From Histoplasma ohiense (Eukaryota; Ascomycota; Eurotiomycetes; Onygenales; Ajellomycetaceae), in assembly GCA_017607445.1 (NCBI GenBank), contig JAEVHH010000002.1:186001-250000 (forward strand): DNA of 64,000 nucleotides, in the 5' to 3' direction. Each line of letters opens with the position of its first letter. Position 1 is the stretch's first letter. This document shows positions 1 to 10,911 of this stretch, in pieces. Under the pieces are notes generated by a model, which had not been told where the DNA came from, searched no databases, and saw only the letters and a list, made by a program, of their open reading frames with translations. Position numbers and translations under genes: made by a program.

Positions 1-1381
1 TTGAGGAATTCACATCTGATTTGTCCATGGTTCTCACATCTTCCATGTCTGGATTGTTTGAGTGAAATTGGACTGAGATGGGAGGAGGCTGTGGCGCTGC
101 TTCTGCATCCATCTGACAGATGATGGATGTGGCTGGCTGGTACTCACATCTGCTTGGGTTACATTCTGCTGTTATGTGTGTGGTGGCTGATGATGTTTGA
201 TTTGAGGGGTCTGATGCTCATCGGCTCTCTTTTGAGTGGGTGTGGATTTTTCTGACCGATGGGCTTATTTGGAGGAACAGAGAGGATGGAGCTATCATCA
301 GAGCAGTGAAAACTGTAGATAAAATGGTCTGCTTTCCCCCATGAATTCACCACTGCTGTTTCAACAAACTACATGAGATCATCATCTCTTCTGTGAATAT
401 GTACAGCAACTGGAACATATATACCCCTTTCAATCCCTCTCTCAGAGCCTCAAAAACTCTTCAGTCCTCTAACCCCACAAATCTCCCCTCTTCAAGACCC
501 ATGCCCACAATTCATCAACCTTCTTACTCTATACCCTCTGCATTTCAATCTCTTCAGACAGTCCCTGCACCTTTCATCAGCCTTCAAACACTCTCCCACT
601 CTTTATCCTCTTATTCTCCTCCCTTCAGTCATCCTTCACAAGCTCCGCCTTTCCCCCCTTTCAAAGATCACCATGAGATTCAGTCTCAGACAGAGAATAC
701 TCATTTGAATGATTTTGATGAATTCTTCACAGAACTTGATTCTCTCTGCATCTTCATTCTCAGTGATGCAGTTGTGAAATGCTCAAGCTGATATTTGCAG
801 AATGAGAGACACAGTTCTCATGATAGATAGCTGACTCACTCTCTCTCTCTCTCTCTTCCCTTTCTTTTTGTTCTATCTGATTAGACTGGTTTCTAACACC
901 AGGGTGTCTCCAAGGTTTTCCTAATGAGAATGAGAACAGAGGTCAGAAGAAGAACAATGAATTTTTACTGATTTCTTCATTCACTGTAGAATGCAGTCTG
1001 ATCAGATTCATCAGCACAAAGGCTCTTTCTGATGACAGCAGTTCAATGTTCATTCTGGATTTGACTCCACAAGCTGGCTTTTTGAAGCTGGGATTGAATC
1101 AGAATACATTGCATAGATGAAAATGGCTCTGAAGCAGTTCTGATGATCCTCTGCTCTTCAATCCACTGATTGTGGTAGACTCTGATGACAGCACTATGGA
1201 TGGGTCCACTGTTGACAGCATCTTCACATCTTCTGCCAAATGAGACACTTCTAGCCATGCAACATCCATATCTCACTCTCCCAAGGCAGATGATGGAAGC
1301 AACAAAGCCAGCACTGGCATCACTGATGAACATTCTATTTCACTCAAGAGACAACACTGAAACAGGGCTGGTACCAGTGCC
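1..1381. other. partly CpG-depleted stretch, no gene recognised
   Basis: Low-CpG DNA with only a few CG dinucleotides left in the first 700 bases. An open frame at 393-791 (+) encodes a Ser/Pro-rich, low-complexity 132-residue peptide. It looks like composition rather than a gene, although it could be a remnant of a disordered N-terminal region. A (CT)8 run lies at 841-856. I recognise no domain, and the block continues into the RTC4-like remnant downstream. Confidence 0.5.
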
Positions 1382-1780
1382 ATGCACCCCATGATCGCAG
1401 TCGAAGTACCGATAATCGCAGATCGCCTCAAAGAAGACATATTAAACCGACTCCGGACCCACCAACAGAAGAGTCGTGCACGATCAAGGCATGAGGTCCT
1501 CAATACCCAGGACTGTAAGCTTCCCGGGAAACCCATGCAGTGTGTCGAAGACAACATGACCATGTCCGACATGAGTAGCTCAAGCACACACTCTGATGAT
1601 ACAGACAATGACTACCATGCAAGCAGTGAAGAGAATGATTCAATGAAACCATCATCAAAGTATCACAGACTTCCCACATCATCATTCAATGCTGTATCAC
1701 ACCATTCTCAATTTCAGATCCCAAGGGCAGCAGCTGTTGCAGGTCATGAAAATGTCAAACAGAAAGACAGTAAGATGTAA
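1382..1780 (+). pseudogene. gene remnant crossing a CpG-normal patch
   Basis: An open frame starts at an ATG and encodes 132 residues: a basic N-terminal helix-like part, then a Ser/Asp/Glu-rich part with acidic clusters. The first ~160 bp carry normal CpG density (several CGA, CGG and CGC codons). Sequence on both sides is almost CpG-free, so the hypermutation boundary runs through this frame. It may be an early exon of the RTC4-like gene whose conserved part lies at 2.3-3.2 kb, but that link is inference. I do not recognise the family from this part. Confidence 0.3.
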
Positions 1781-2327
1781 GCAACAACTGCAAAGAATCA
1801 TTACACAACTCCTCTGAACACTAATCATGAATCAGATACATACACTCACTCTCAATATTCTATTGATGATAAGATATATCATTGCTCTCTTTCATTGTTG
1901 ATCTGAGAGAAAGTCATGATGCTTTCATCTATAGTGGCTCAAGTCATTTTCAAGATGATCACAGATCATTCAATGATCATTTCAGATCTCACAAGTGAGA
2001 CAACAGTCATGACTGACACTGAAAAAGATTACAGTGAACAGAAGATCAAGAGTTTGAATGAAAAAAAACAATGTTGAACTTGAGAGAAGAACAATCATCT
2101 AATGGCTCTGAAGCAGAACAGTTTCTCTTGACTGAAGATTAAGAAACAGTTTTCACACAGACAACTCAGCTCATTGTAACAGCAATAATACACAAAACTT
2201 CAGAATACACATACAAATAACCCTTCCATCAACAAGCTGAGACAAAAAAGAAAATGTAAGCACATTTATGTATAGAATGTGTATTGCAATGCATACTTAC
2301 TGATGTCATGCAAGTCTATCAGATTGT

Positions 2328-3165
2328 GTGTTGACTGATGAACTTCTTTCAATATCAAAGCCATTCACATCTCTTGAAACTTCACATCACTATTTCAGTG
2401 GACAATCTCAATCAGCAGATGATTCAGTCATATCAAATATGAAATCTCACACATCATCTCTGTTTTCAACAGTGATCATCATGTGCTCAGTGTGCAATTC
2501 TATGGTCAAGATGGAGGCTTTCAGTGTGTTCAATGTCATCAACAATTGCATGAAAGTTCACAAGCAGCTGTGGTTCTGTGAGAAGCACTGAAAGAAAATC
2601 ACACAGCACAAATAATCTCAACTTCATTATTTCATCATTGTTTGAAACTGTTTAGATGATTGATTGACTCAATTTCATTCTCATCTACATTGAATTCTCA
2701 ATGATTTTGAATACCACTTCTGCTATAAGAGTGTTGTGCACAAGAAAGTGTGGAAGCATGACAGAAAGATTCTCTTTCAGAGTATTCTACACAGTATCAA
2801 CTATTATAGTCTTAGAGATTATAAGATTCTGTGAGTGAAGAAACACTTCTTCAACTTCAATCTCAACTCTGTAAATTCACTGAAGAAATCTCTTCACTGA
2901 TTTTTCTCTCAGCTCAGTGCATGTTGTGTCTCACTTTAAAGATGTTATCAACTTACTGACTGGCATCAATAGTGTGGTGTCAAAGTATGGAATCATTGTG
3001 TATATTCAGAAGGTCTTGGTTCCAGAACTGCTGAAGATGTTGATTCAGAAGAACATGAAAGTCAATGTCAAAGAAACCCACTGAATTCTGAAGAAGAGCA
3101 ACAAAATCAGAAATTTGCTTAATCTTGAGTGAATCAGAGAACATTCTTGTAGTAGATTATTTAGC
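2328..3165 (+). pseudogene. RTC4-like domain protein, hypermutated remnant
   Basis: Conceptual reading gives a CxxC followed about 30 residues later by FCxxH (2470-2590). A C-terminal stretch (2951-3125) reads VSKYGIIVYIQKVLVPELLK, then an ILKKSN-x-I-x-NLL motif. This order, a Cys/His site and then the PELxxxLIxxDMxV-type C-terminus, matches what I remember of the fungal RTC4 (restriction of telomere capping 4) domain. Frames are broken by TGA codons at likely former CGA arginines, and CpG is nearly absent. It is not expected to make protein. Its relatives are mostly uncharacterised fungal nuclear proteins. The family call rests on motif memory and needs a profile search. Confidence 0.5.
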
Positions 3166-3445
3166 TGATTTAGTAAGCTGTCTAAGAAGTGGAGTGGATC
3201 TAATTACAGAAATAATTGAACACATTAAACAGTATGCATTGAGCAGGCTAATATAAATGATGCTTATTCACTAGAACTTCCGCGTTTGATTTTTGTCTCG
3301 CAGACAGCCACAGCAAGGTATGAATCCTACAACTCTGATATGGCATTTATCCATCTACAAATAAAAATTTTACAAAATTAAACAGTAGATACATTATGCC
3401 CTCAAGATAGATCTCTCCAACAAGCTCTTGTGGGCTCCACTTGAG
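3166..3445. other. right edge of the hypermutated block
   Basis: CpG returns abruptly near 3280 (CCGCG, then CTCGC). I see no gene here. The stretch lies 3' of the phosphotransferase on the - strand and probably contains its terminator region. Confidence 0.5.
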
Positions 3446-4762
3446 TTAAAGGTCAACAAGTTCATCAAAGGTCAGATGTTCGTCCAAGCGCTTTTCTACA
3501 ACTTGCTGCATCTTCATCCGAACAAACCCATCCAGCCCATCCAGCTCGTCCCGAGAGAGAAGAGAGAGTCTGTCATCTAGAGAGTTCAGACGACCAAAGT
3601 GCTTCTCATCAAGAAATGTCCAATAAATATCATCAAACATGAAGCTCCTTCTTGTAGCAAGACAGAACCAAAAGAGCCCACAGTCCAGAGAGCGTTCCAT
3701 CCGATCTGATAGGCGCTGTGAATCCGTCAAGGTCCCATTCCGCAACTGCCTGTCCTCACAAGCCCGAAGGATCTTGAGGAAAAATTGGAGCCTTGGTGTG
3801 TATCTGGCCAAAAAGTCATTCAGATCTGACTCCCAGGCTTCTGGCCTTTCCAACAGAAGCCACCATGGCGCAGTGCAGGTAAATTCGGTGGGTGCAACAT
3901 AAGTAAATTCCCAGTCAATAACACCAGTAATGGTAAGATCAGACTCAGAGACGAGTACATTTGATGGACAAAAGTCATCACACCATAGGTGGAAGGGACC
4001 TGGTTCCCATTGAATATCCCGTGCTATTTTTCGGAAAAGACAGCGCGCTATGTACCTCTTTCGAGCATCATGTTCATTTTCCACGGCATCGTTGCGCTGA
4101 TATTGTACATGAAGAAGCTGCTGGGTAGCAAGTTCCTCAAAGTATTCAGCGGCTGTTGGAAAAATCTTCCTTGTAAATTTAGCCGGAGGAAGGTTTCCAA
4201 CACGCACAAGTTCATTCATATTCAAAGTCATTGGCCTCTTGGTCACTCGCCATTCCCCTGATTCGCATTCCAGAGCCCCAATGCTTGGGAAGGAGGGTTT
4301 CGAGAGCTCCAGCATGATGTCGGCCATTCCCCGATAGGCTCTTTCCAAGTCACTTAAGCCCACAGAAGGGTCCCTAAGCTGTTTGGACAGCAAGGTGCCC
4401 TCAATAAAAGTTGTGACAACATAAGGGCCGCATCCCCAGCGACCTGCACCAAGAACAATAGGAACAGGAACCCGCGTTCGTCTTGAGAGAAAATCCATCA
4501 CTGAAACCTCGTCCCGAGTCTTTTCTGTGCGAAACCGGCTTCGACCTAGAATAGGAAATCGAACAACCACGCGGAACTCATCTTCAAATGTGACGGTACA
4601 GCATATATTAAAAGCGCCAGTGGTGAAACTTGAAGCTTCGATGGCTTGATGGCCAGGGCGGTGTTGACCCGCAAGTGTCAGTGCTATGGCGGGTGACAGG
4701 AGTTTGAGCCAATTTGCAAACAACTTCCGGGACGACTCCTCAGCCAGATGGTCCCAGTCCAT
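3446..4762 (-). CDS. phosphotransferase (APH/choline-kinase-like) family protein
   Basis: A single open frame of 438 residues from the ATG at 4762. An upstream TTG in the same frame (4891) would add 43 residues, but it is not a normal start. The fold is that of fungal aminoglycoside-phosphotransferase-like kinases. The N-lobe has a VVVRFP strand. The catalytic loop is HLWCDDFCPSNVLV (brenner-type HxxDxxxxN), and GVIDWEF supplies the metal-binding D. The 380-450-residue length fits the family. Substrates of these fungal proteins are mostly unknown; small hydroxylated metabolites are assumed. All catalytic residues are present and CpG content is normal, so it looks functional. A frame overlapping the 5' end (4740-4964) begins with ATG in another phase, so an extra 5' exon joined by an intron is possible. 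Confidence 0.85.
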   Translation of the reverse strand: MDWDHLAEESSRKLFANWLKLLSPAIALTLAGQHRPGHQAIEASSFTTGAFNICCTVTFEDEFRVVVRFPILGRSRFRTEKTRDEVSVMDFLSRRTRVPVPIVLGAGRWGCGPYVVTTFIEGTLLSKQLRDPSVGLSDLERAYRGMADIMLELSKPSFPSIGALECESGEWRVTKRPMTLNMNELVRVGNLPPAKFTRKIFPTAAEYFEELATQQLLHVQYQRNDAVENEHDARKRYIARCLFRKIARDIQWEPGPFHLWCDDFCPSNVLVSESDLTITGVIDWEFTYVAPTEFTCTAPWWLLLERPEAWESDLNDFLARYTPRLQFFLKILRACEDRQLRNGTLTDSQRLSDRMERSLDCGLFWFCLATRRSFMFDDIYWTFLDEKHFGRLNSLDDRLSLLSRDELDGLDGFVRMKMQQVVEKRLDEHLTFDELVDL

Positions 4763-5427
4763 GTTCAGTGTCGCACTGTAAGAGTTGATGGCAGTTTTGA
4801 AAGGAAAGAAAGAGTGTTGGAAAAAACTGGTCCAAGACACAAACCAAGTTGAAGCCGCAGAATTGGTGAGAGAAGTATTCTGAAAGCGCAAGAAAGGGCG
4901 ACGTCGGGTTGGGCTCGTTTTCAGGTTCCCACGGAGTCACAATTGCCAAGCAATCAGGCGGCAAGGGGATTGGGCAAATAACTAGCTTGCAGTCTTGCAG
5001 AAAAGCCGCCAGCTAGGTGTATGGGCCGTGTCTGTTCTTGGTTTGGTGGATGTTACCCTCGCTCGGCATGGAAGAAGAATACACCGAGCCATTCACTCCA
5101 TATTAGGGATCATTTTAAGTTAATTTGAGTTTTAATTTATTTTTATTCTTTTCTTTCTCCTTTTGCTTCTACAATCCGGGATCTATGAAGCGGAGGTGAG
5201 CTGCGTACGACCCGTATGCAAAGCGCCAATGTGACAGATCACTCATGATCCTTGCAAATTTTCTATTCATAATATAGCCATCCACGTTGACGCCAAGGTG
5301 AATTTGCAAGGCAAGGTGCAGGGGAGGCAGCTTTCATGCAACTGAGCAGAAACGGAAATGCAGAATCATGCTGCTGCCTACATTCTCGTGTCATACGCTT
5401 TTGTGCCGCTTACATCCACAGGAAAGG
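4763..5427. other. divergent intergenic region
   Basis: This stretch lies between the - strand phosphotransferase and the + strand small gene at 5589, so it probably holds both promoters. It has normal CpG content and AT-rich runs around 5110-5160. I see no gene in it. Confidence 0.5.
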
Positions 5428-5435
5428 TATATATA
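5428..5435 (+). promoter_or_regulatory. TATA box of the 5589 gene
   Basis: TATATATA lies 154 bp upstream of the ATG at 5589, with a pyrimidine-rich leader between them (around 5505-5550). Confidence 0.5.
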
Positions 5436-5588
5436 ACCACCACTGTCGACAGCCGACTACCAAATGCGGTTGAGTCCCCAAATCTCCAGTGAAGTGCCAG
5501 CTCAATCTTAAAATTCTTTCTTCCTTGCCGCACGACTTTCCCACCACATATCTATTTCGAAGTCTTTCATCTTGTTACCAGCAGCATC

Positions 5589-5918
5589 ATGAGCGGCAAC
5601 GCTGATAAAGCTAAAGAAGCCCGTGACACATTGAGCTCGATATACTCCTTCTATGCGGCTAACCAAGATACTGTCGAAAACGTCCCTTCCTTCATCAGCA
5701 GTTCTAGCGGTGATATCCCAATCGCCGTGCAGATCCCGTCTGCAGAACAAACTGAAGAATTGAAAAAACACCTGAAGATGCTAATTGAAACTCAAGAGGC
5801 GATTGCCGGTATTTCAGAAAGGGACCGGCGACTCATGATCGAGGCAGCCGACGCTAGCACCATCAAGCGCAGGGAAAACAAACAGAACAAGCAATCAGGG
5901 ACTGGCACTGGAAGATAG
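5589..5918 (+). CDS. small orphan protein, 109 aa
   Basis: The uninterrupted frame starts with ATG (context CATCATGAG) and follows a TATA box and CT-rich leader typical of fungal genes. The protein is hydrophilic and helix-rich, with no signal peptide or membrane segment. A central LKKHLKMLIETQEAIAGISERDRRL stretch looks like a helical pair, and the C-terminus is a basic Lys/Arg/Asn/Gln tail. I recognise no domain. It is followed 38 bp later by a convergent - strand fragment. Normal CpG content and a plausible promoter support a real gene of unknown role. Confidence 0.6.
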   Translation: MSGNADKAKEARDTLSSIYSFYAANQDTVENVPSFISSSSGDIPIAVQIPSAEQTEELKKHLKMLIETQEAIAGISERDRRLMIEAADASTIKRRENKQNKQSGTGTGR

Positions 5919-5956
5919 AACGGGTGAGAGCAGAGTCTTTATATTTGGTAATTGAG

Positions 5957-6229
5957 CTATCTAACGCATGAGGTATAAGCAGATGGGTTCGACAGAGTGA
6001 TCCGGCAACACCTGCGTACAACACCCTCCAATGTTGCTTCGTCTTGTGGGCATAGTTGTCTAATCAGGTCTGCCACAGTCATGTTTGTGGGGGCCTGGTA
6101 GGTTGTGAAGTCGAAGACCGCATCCTGGGCGTTCCAAGGATAGTGCGTTGCGCAGCGGAATAAGTGGATGGTCGGGCCTTTAAGTGTGTATCTCCAGTTC
6201 GGGTCTAAATGGAGGAATTTTGCGGACAA
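5957..6229 (-). pseudogene. fragment of a conserved fungal hypothetical protein
   Basis: The frame opens only with TTG (6229) and has a TGA just upstream in phase, so it lacks a normal start. The first ~65 residues (LDPNWRYTLKGPTIHLFRC, then VFDFTTYQAP and DLIRQLCP) resemble a conserved hypothetical protein of Eurotiales as I remember it. The last ~20 residues look like read-through in an unrelated frame. It may be a truncated copy or one exon of a split gene. Function unknown. Confidence 0.4.
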
Positions 6230-6433
6230 GAAAGGGTTTCAAGGTGGTGCAAGCATGCAAGCGCCGCGGCAAATCGACTGGTCGCTTGAGATGACGTTCG
6301 ACAGAAACACATTTTGAAAAAGTGACCTAAATATCAATTTGGCTCTGCCTCGTTTGCTTCGGTTCCCGTCGTCTGATCTTTGTTTGCTTAGCATATTTGA
6401 TTCCGGCCCACGAGCTCCATTGATATCGCCTAT

Positions 6434-6661
6434 CTATTGTAGATTGTTGAAAGGGCCATAATTATTAAAGTCCAATCCATGAACGTAGGGTGAATCCACA
6501 AAATTGTTGAAAATATTAATAGGAATAAGGCACAAGGTTTTTGTTAAATTTACAGAGTTGCCATCCTGAGCGACATCGTCTCTGACGACATCTTCTCTGA
6601 ACATTGGTCTGGTGTGGCGGTAATCGTTTTCGTCTTTGACGTGGCATCCAAATTCCGGCAT
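6434..6661 (-). pseudogene. 75-aa ORF, fragment with a mutated paralogue at 28.1 kb
   Basis: This is an ATG-started frame whose N-terminal 30 residues (PEFGCHVKDENDYRHTRPMF) recur in a CpG-mutated copy at 28099-28211 (-). The two copies differ mainly where this one has CG and the other has TG or CA. After residue ~35 the frame becomes AT-rich and probably non-conserved. It sits directly downstream of the kinase-like gene on the same strand and could be part of the same decayed locus. No function assigned. Confidence 0.4.
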
Positions 6662-6736
6662 GTGCTATAGAATCTGATGAGGAGCTTGGACCATAAATAT
6701 ATCTTCTAGCCCTAATATCTCAACGCTCTAACCCAT

Positions 6737-7240
6737 TCAGGCGCTACTTTGGACGTTTGACCCTGTTGTCGTGGAGATATGTCCAGTCCAGCCATTGATC
6801 TGAAGAAGTGACCTTTTCGAGGATCCAACTCGCTTTTTCATCGGGCGCCGGTCTATGTCGGACCGATCAAAGTCTATGATCAGAATCCGGCCCAGTTCAT
6901 TGTTCCATAACATGTTGGCAGGCCGCAGGTCTTCATGCACCACTCCGAGCATACGGATTTCCATTTTCGACCTGGAAATTTCATGATTTAGCGCCGAGAT
7001 TTCCTTGTCTTTGACGTTCTCTATACTTTCCCCGGCCCAGGAGCAACTGGAGGAAGAAAGGCAGCGAATTAGCTGCCCAACGGTTGGAATTGGACATGGC
7101 TGAGTAGTCGTAGCAAAAGAAGAGATGTTGAACGCCGAGCTGTTTTTCCGGCCGAAGTTTGCACCACGATCAAGTGTGACTTCTCCGCTATGATCATTAA
7201 GCTGGATTACATAACGAACTACTACTCTTGCATCATGCAT
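6737..7240 (-). CDS. kinase-like protein, C-lobe only
   Basis: The ATG at 7240 opens a 167-residue frame. Its C-terminal half has a kinase-like catalytic loop, VVHEDLRPANMLW (HxDxxxxN), followed by ILIIDFDRS in place of DFG. This is the pattern of the large fungal family of divergent protein-kinase-like genes, in which SWGGESI-type sequence precedes the helix before the loop; here it reads SWAGESIENV. A splice acceptor (TTCTTCCTCCAG, ending near 7048) suggests that part starts an exon. The N-lobe is missing, so the product is either truncated or incorrectly started. It is divergent from the 7484 gene, 243 bp apart. Catalytic Asp and Asn are kept, but activity is doubtful. Confidence 0.55.
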   Translation of the reverse strand: MHDARVVVRYVIQLNDHSGEVTLDRGANFGRKNSSAFNISSFATTTQPCPIPTVGQLIRCLSSSSCSWAGESIENVKDKEISALNHEISRSKMEIRMLGVVHEDLRPANMLWNNELGRILIIDFDRSDIDRRPMKKRVGSSKRSLLQINGWTGHISTTTGSNVQSSA

Positions 7241-7483
7241 AAATGCGTCATTTTGAGATGTCCCACATGCCCCGCCAAACTTTTCTCTCTCTATTTCTTT
7301 TCTTTTTTTATTCCAGTCCTATCGCCGCAAACTTATCTATCCCTTGTTACGGATGTGAGTTATAATTCTGCTTAGCATCTTCAGGCATATATTAATAAGT
7401 TTTTGATTAGACAGTCTCTTTATATTTTCATTTGAGAGAGCGAACAGTTCTCCCCACACCCATCTTGCATCATCATCATCAAC

Positions 7484-7989
7484 ATGGCCTCCGATAAAGA
7501 TGACACGGAATCAAAAGATACAAGGGAATTCGAATTCCTTTCAACAATTGATAGCGATGCTAAAAGAGATTTGGATGAGTTAGCAGAGTGGTTTCGGGCG
7601 GCAGAAATGGTCACCCAGGGAAAAAACACGTGGCGTTGCGTTGATATGTCAAGATTTCAGAAGGTCTATCCGCTGCTAAGCAAGTTGAAACTGGACAAAG
7701 TAGATACCACTCTGGCCCATGACTCATTCGCGATGTTGCTAACTATTTGCGCTAGGGCTGCAAATTTACCCTCTACAGAATTTCTGGATATACGACGATT
7801 CTAAAAGGACCGGGGTTTGACAATCTTTTTTTTCCGCTATTGGGAGCTGTAGATATCCATGGCGTACGCTTTGAGCCAGGGAAATATACTCGGTTTACAA
7901 GTAATCAAGTTGTTGATGCTCAGTTGGACTTTCTCATTATCTCAGTACCAGAAGACGCGTCAATGTCCAATGAGAGCAAGCTGGAATGA
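7484..7989 (+). CDS. two-exon small protein with kinase-N-lobe-like segment, 149 aa
   Basis: Exon 1 is 7484-7699. The intron is 7700-7755 (GTAGAT donor, GCTAAC branch site at 7738-7743, CTAG acceptor) and exon 2 is 7756-7989. Splicing is phase 0 and rescues a clean downstream frame that unspliced reading would cut at 7803. The first half is acidic and helical (DLDELAEWFRAAEMV). The second half has short beta-like segments, ISGYTTILKGPG and then LLGAVDIHGVRF, recalling the start of fungal kinase-like N-lobes. It ends without a catalytic loop. Its neighbour on the other strand carries only a C-lobe. The splice signals make the model good, but the function is unknown. Confidence 0.6.
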
Positions 7990-8153
7990 ATCGCTGTTGT
8001 ACGGGCGGTTGGACTGAGGTAGAATAAGCAATGGCTGAAACGGTTGCATCTACCGCTGGGGACAATAAATTAAACTGTCTGTGCAAGCCTAGTTACAGGA
8101 CTCGAATTTTCCACCATGAATCCTTCATTAACGTGATATTGTAAATCTATTTC

Positions 8154-10911
8154 CTAGAAAAAAATTATCGGGTAAACATCTCCCTCGACGGATGGGTTGA
8201 CATATTCTCCGTAACCCGGGTTTGGGTAAACATCTCCCTCGACGGACGGGTTGACAGATTGTCTGTAACCTGGGTTTGGGTAAACATCTCCCTCAACGGA
8301 CGGGTTGACAGATTCCCCATAACCTGGGTTTGAATAAACATCTCCCTCGACGGACGGGTTGACGGATTCTCCGTAACCTGGGTTTGGGTAAACGTCTCCC
8401 TCAACGGACGGGTTGACAGATTCTCCGTAACCTGGGTTTGAGTAAACATCTCTCTCGACGGACGGGTTGACGGATTCTCCGTAACCTGGGTTTGGGTAAA
8501 CGTCTCCCTCAACGGACGGGTTGACGGATTCTCCGTAACCTGGGTTTGGGTAAACATCTCCCTCGACGGATGGGTTGACATATTCTCCGTAACCCGGGTT
8601 TGGGTAAACATCTCCCTCGACGGACGGGTTGACAGATTCTCCGTAACCTGGGTTTGGGTAAACACCTCCCTCGATGGACGGGTTGACGGATTCTCCGTAA
8701 CCTTGGGGGAATTGCTGTATGAGTGCACCCGCTAGGGTCGGTTCAGATTGCATCGGATAATAGGCAGGGTCATAAGCTGAATGGTGGTTGCCACTTCGGT
8801 TGTTATTATTGATGGGTTGCTGTGGTTGCAGTTGTTTTTGTTGAAGCATTCGGGCCGCCTCTCGCTTTTCAAATGAAAGCTCCCCGATGGGACTTAGTTG
8901 TCGACCATTGCACACCTGCTTTGAGAAAGAAGCATTGTGGCACTCACGAGCACCCGAGCCACTGGGACAGCTGTAAGTTGGGGATGTGCTGCGTCTGTTT
9001 TCTATTTGGTTCGAGGTTCCCAGGTGGTTGGCGGACGTTTGCTGTGCAGGATGATCGTTGAAGCCTGTAATAGTCGAGGTGCTTGGTTCGAAAACAGGTC
9101 TGATCCAAAATCTGTTGGATGGCCCTCGATGGTCATCGGTATTCTTTTCGATATTGCTCGGAGAGTTGGACGAGGGTCCAACATGTGCCCTGGAAGCTTG
9201 TGTGCGCCTTTTTTTGCCAGGAGGTAATCCCAGGGAGGATACGGCTCGCTTCTGTTTTCCACTCCGGCCATCAATTGCTTGTGAGGAGTTCGTGGACCGA
9301 TTTTGAGGCGATGAGCGGCGGACATATTCCTCATGAATTCGCATATATGCCATTGATAGTGAATCCCGCATAGAGAAGGCGCGCAAATGTTCGATGTATG
9401 CATTCAGCGCACTGATTTCGATCGATGCCCATTTTCTCCGTTCGAACCTAAGGTGGTCTGTTTAGTTGGAAGAATTTGCTCTCTTTTATCAGCATAACTA
9501 ACCTTCTCACAGAAGTGGATTGGAGAGAAAGAACCATGCAACCGGGCTCGATTTGAGCCCATTTTTTGCCCCTGGAGTATTGCTTATATAGCCTCGAGCG
9601 TTGCTCTTTGATCTTTTCCTTCGGGAGTTGACGACAGATCTTCTCCGTGGCGCTATTTAACACCCTTGAGAGTATCTTTGTGGGCTCCTGGGGTTCAAGC
9701 GACTCTTGGTGATTCTTCTTGTATTCCGAACACTGGGCTCTCACTTCTTCTTCAATCGATTCGAAAACTTTGATGGAATTGACCACGCGCCGTACAGGAC
9801 TAACGTCCTCAATCTGCTGGGAATCGTACAAGCAGAATTCGAGAAGCCCATGCCATCCAGGACACTCTGTCGTTTCTGAGTCAAAAAAAGTTCCAGGTTC
9901 CGATATCCAATGCACTGCCGACTTTTCGAGCTCTTCTAACTTGTTATCATCAAGCTCCCAATTCTTAGTGATAGTTGCAAGTGAGGACACCTGTTCATCA
10001 GATAAGGCTTGTTTTTTTAACGTGAAACTTTGAAAGAATTCATGTCGTGTGGGCTTGCGTGTATTCTGGCGGCGGATTGCTGTAGTAACAGCTTTGAAGA
10101 ATGATGTTGTGTCATCCGGGGAATCGCATATAGTCTTCAGAAATTTTCCAATGTCCTAGAATATGTAAGTTGGAAGAAAGAAATAGAAATTGACCTGCAA
10201 CATACCTCCTCCCCTAAATCGCAGACAATATCTCCAAGTTCTGAGAGCTTTGTTTTCAGTGGGCTGTCGAGAACCTGCCTTCAGTTAGCTTCCGATCAGG
10301 AAAAAGGCGGCGGCAAGTTACCGTAGAACTAGTTCTATTTCCCATTCTTGCGGCGTTTCTATTTCCCGTTCTCGAGATGTTGATGACAACGGTCGAGGGA
10401 GTTGGGAGATGGTTGAGGATGGGACCATCAACAGGATCTCCTTGGCACTCGCTAGCGGGAAGGATATTTGTCTGGACAAATATTCCTCCCGCTAAAACTT
10501 TTAGCGCGCCACCAGACTCACAACTACTTGACGTTGCGTGATCGTTGCTTTGACCTTTACAGCATTGCCAACACTTCTCGATTTCTCGGTTTCTCCTCGC
10601 CAAAGCTGCGCCGTGCATGCGAGGGTGCAAGGATGGCCTAGACCCCCAGCCAGAGTGATATTGAGCCCGAAAACGAGACTTTTTGGATTTTCCTTCGCCC
10701 AATGAGGACAGTGGTCGATTGCCGCTGGTGTACCATCACCTAGACTATCTATGCCATTGCAGTATGGGATGCCTCGGAAAAGATCAGGAGTATGCAAAGT
10801 GCAGCCAGGGGTGTCAGGCTGTGTTGAGGGCACGGGGAAACTTGTGTCGATCACCTGGGGGCGCGAGTGCGATATACAAACCCAACCTGAGTCTGTGCTA
10901 TCCTCATGCAA
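8154..10911 (-). CDS. multi-exon accessory protein with C-terminal 18-aa repeats
   Basis: Coding continuity across three introns supports one gene. Introns are 9448-9502 (donor GTTAGT), 10156-10205 (GTATGT) and 10275-10321 (GTAACT, branch GCTAAC, acceptor GGCAG). Exons are 8154-9447, 9503-10155, 10206-10274 and a 5' exon from 10322 upward. The start is unresolved: two overlapping frames reach 10702 and 10911, neither with an ATG, so another intron or broken 5' end is likely. The product exceeds 670 residues. The middle is helical and charged, and a 200-residue Gln/Asn/Ser-rich part follows. The C-terminus has ten copies of an 18-residue unit (GYGESVNPSVEGDVYPNP). No known domain was recognised, and no signal peptide is visible. 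The repeat tail suggests a disordered or binding surface, but this is inference. Confidence 0.6.
8165..8704. repeat. 54-bp VNTR, ten units
   Basis: Ten consecutive 54-bp units lie inside the last exon of the - strand gene. Copies differ by a few substitutions, mostly transitions. The unit length is a multiple of three, so copy-number change keeps the frame. A second - strand frame is also open through the whole array. Confidence 0.9.

Noticed and set aside
4740..4964. Separate 74-aa gene starting with ATG upstream of the phosphotransferase
   Set aside because: It overlaps the phosphotransferase start in another phase. It may be a 5' exon of that gene, but there is no clear intron to join it, so it is only mentioned there.
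8165..8704. CRISPR-like array
   Set aside because: Units are contiguous 54-mers without unique spacers, in frame within a eukaryotic exon; this is a coding VNTR.
9002..9403. ORFs on both strands over 8822-9403
   Set aside because: They overlap the well-supported last exon of the VNTR gene and have no coherent protein features.
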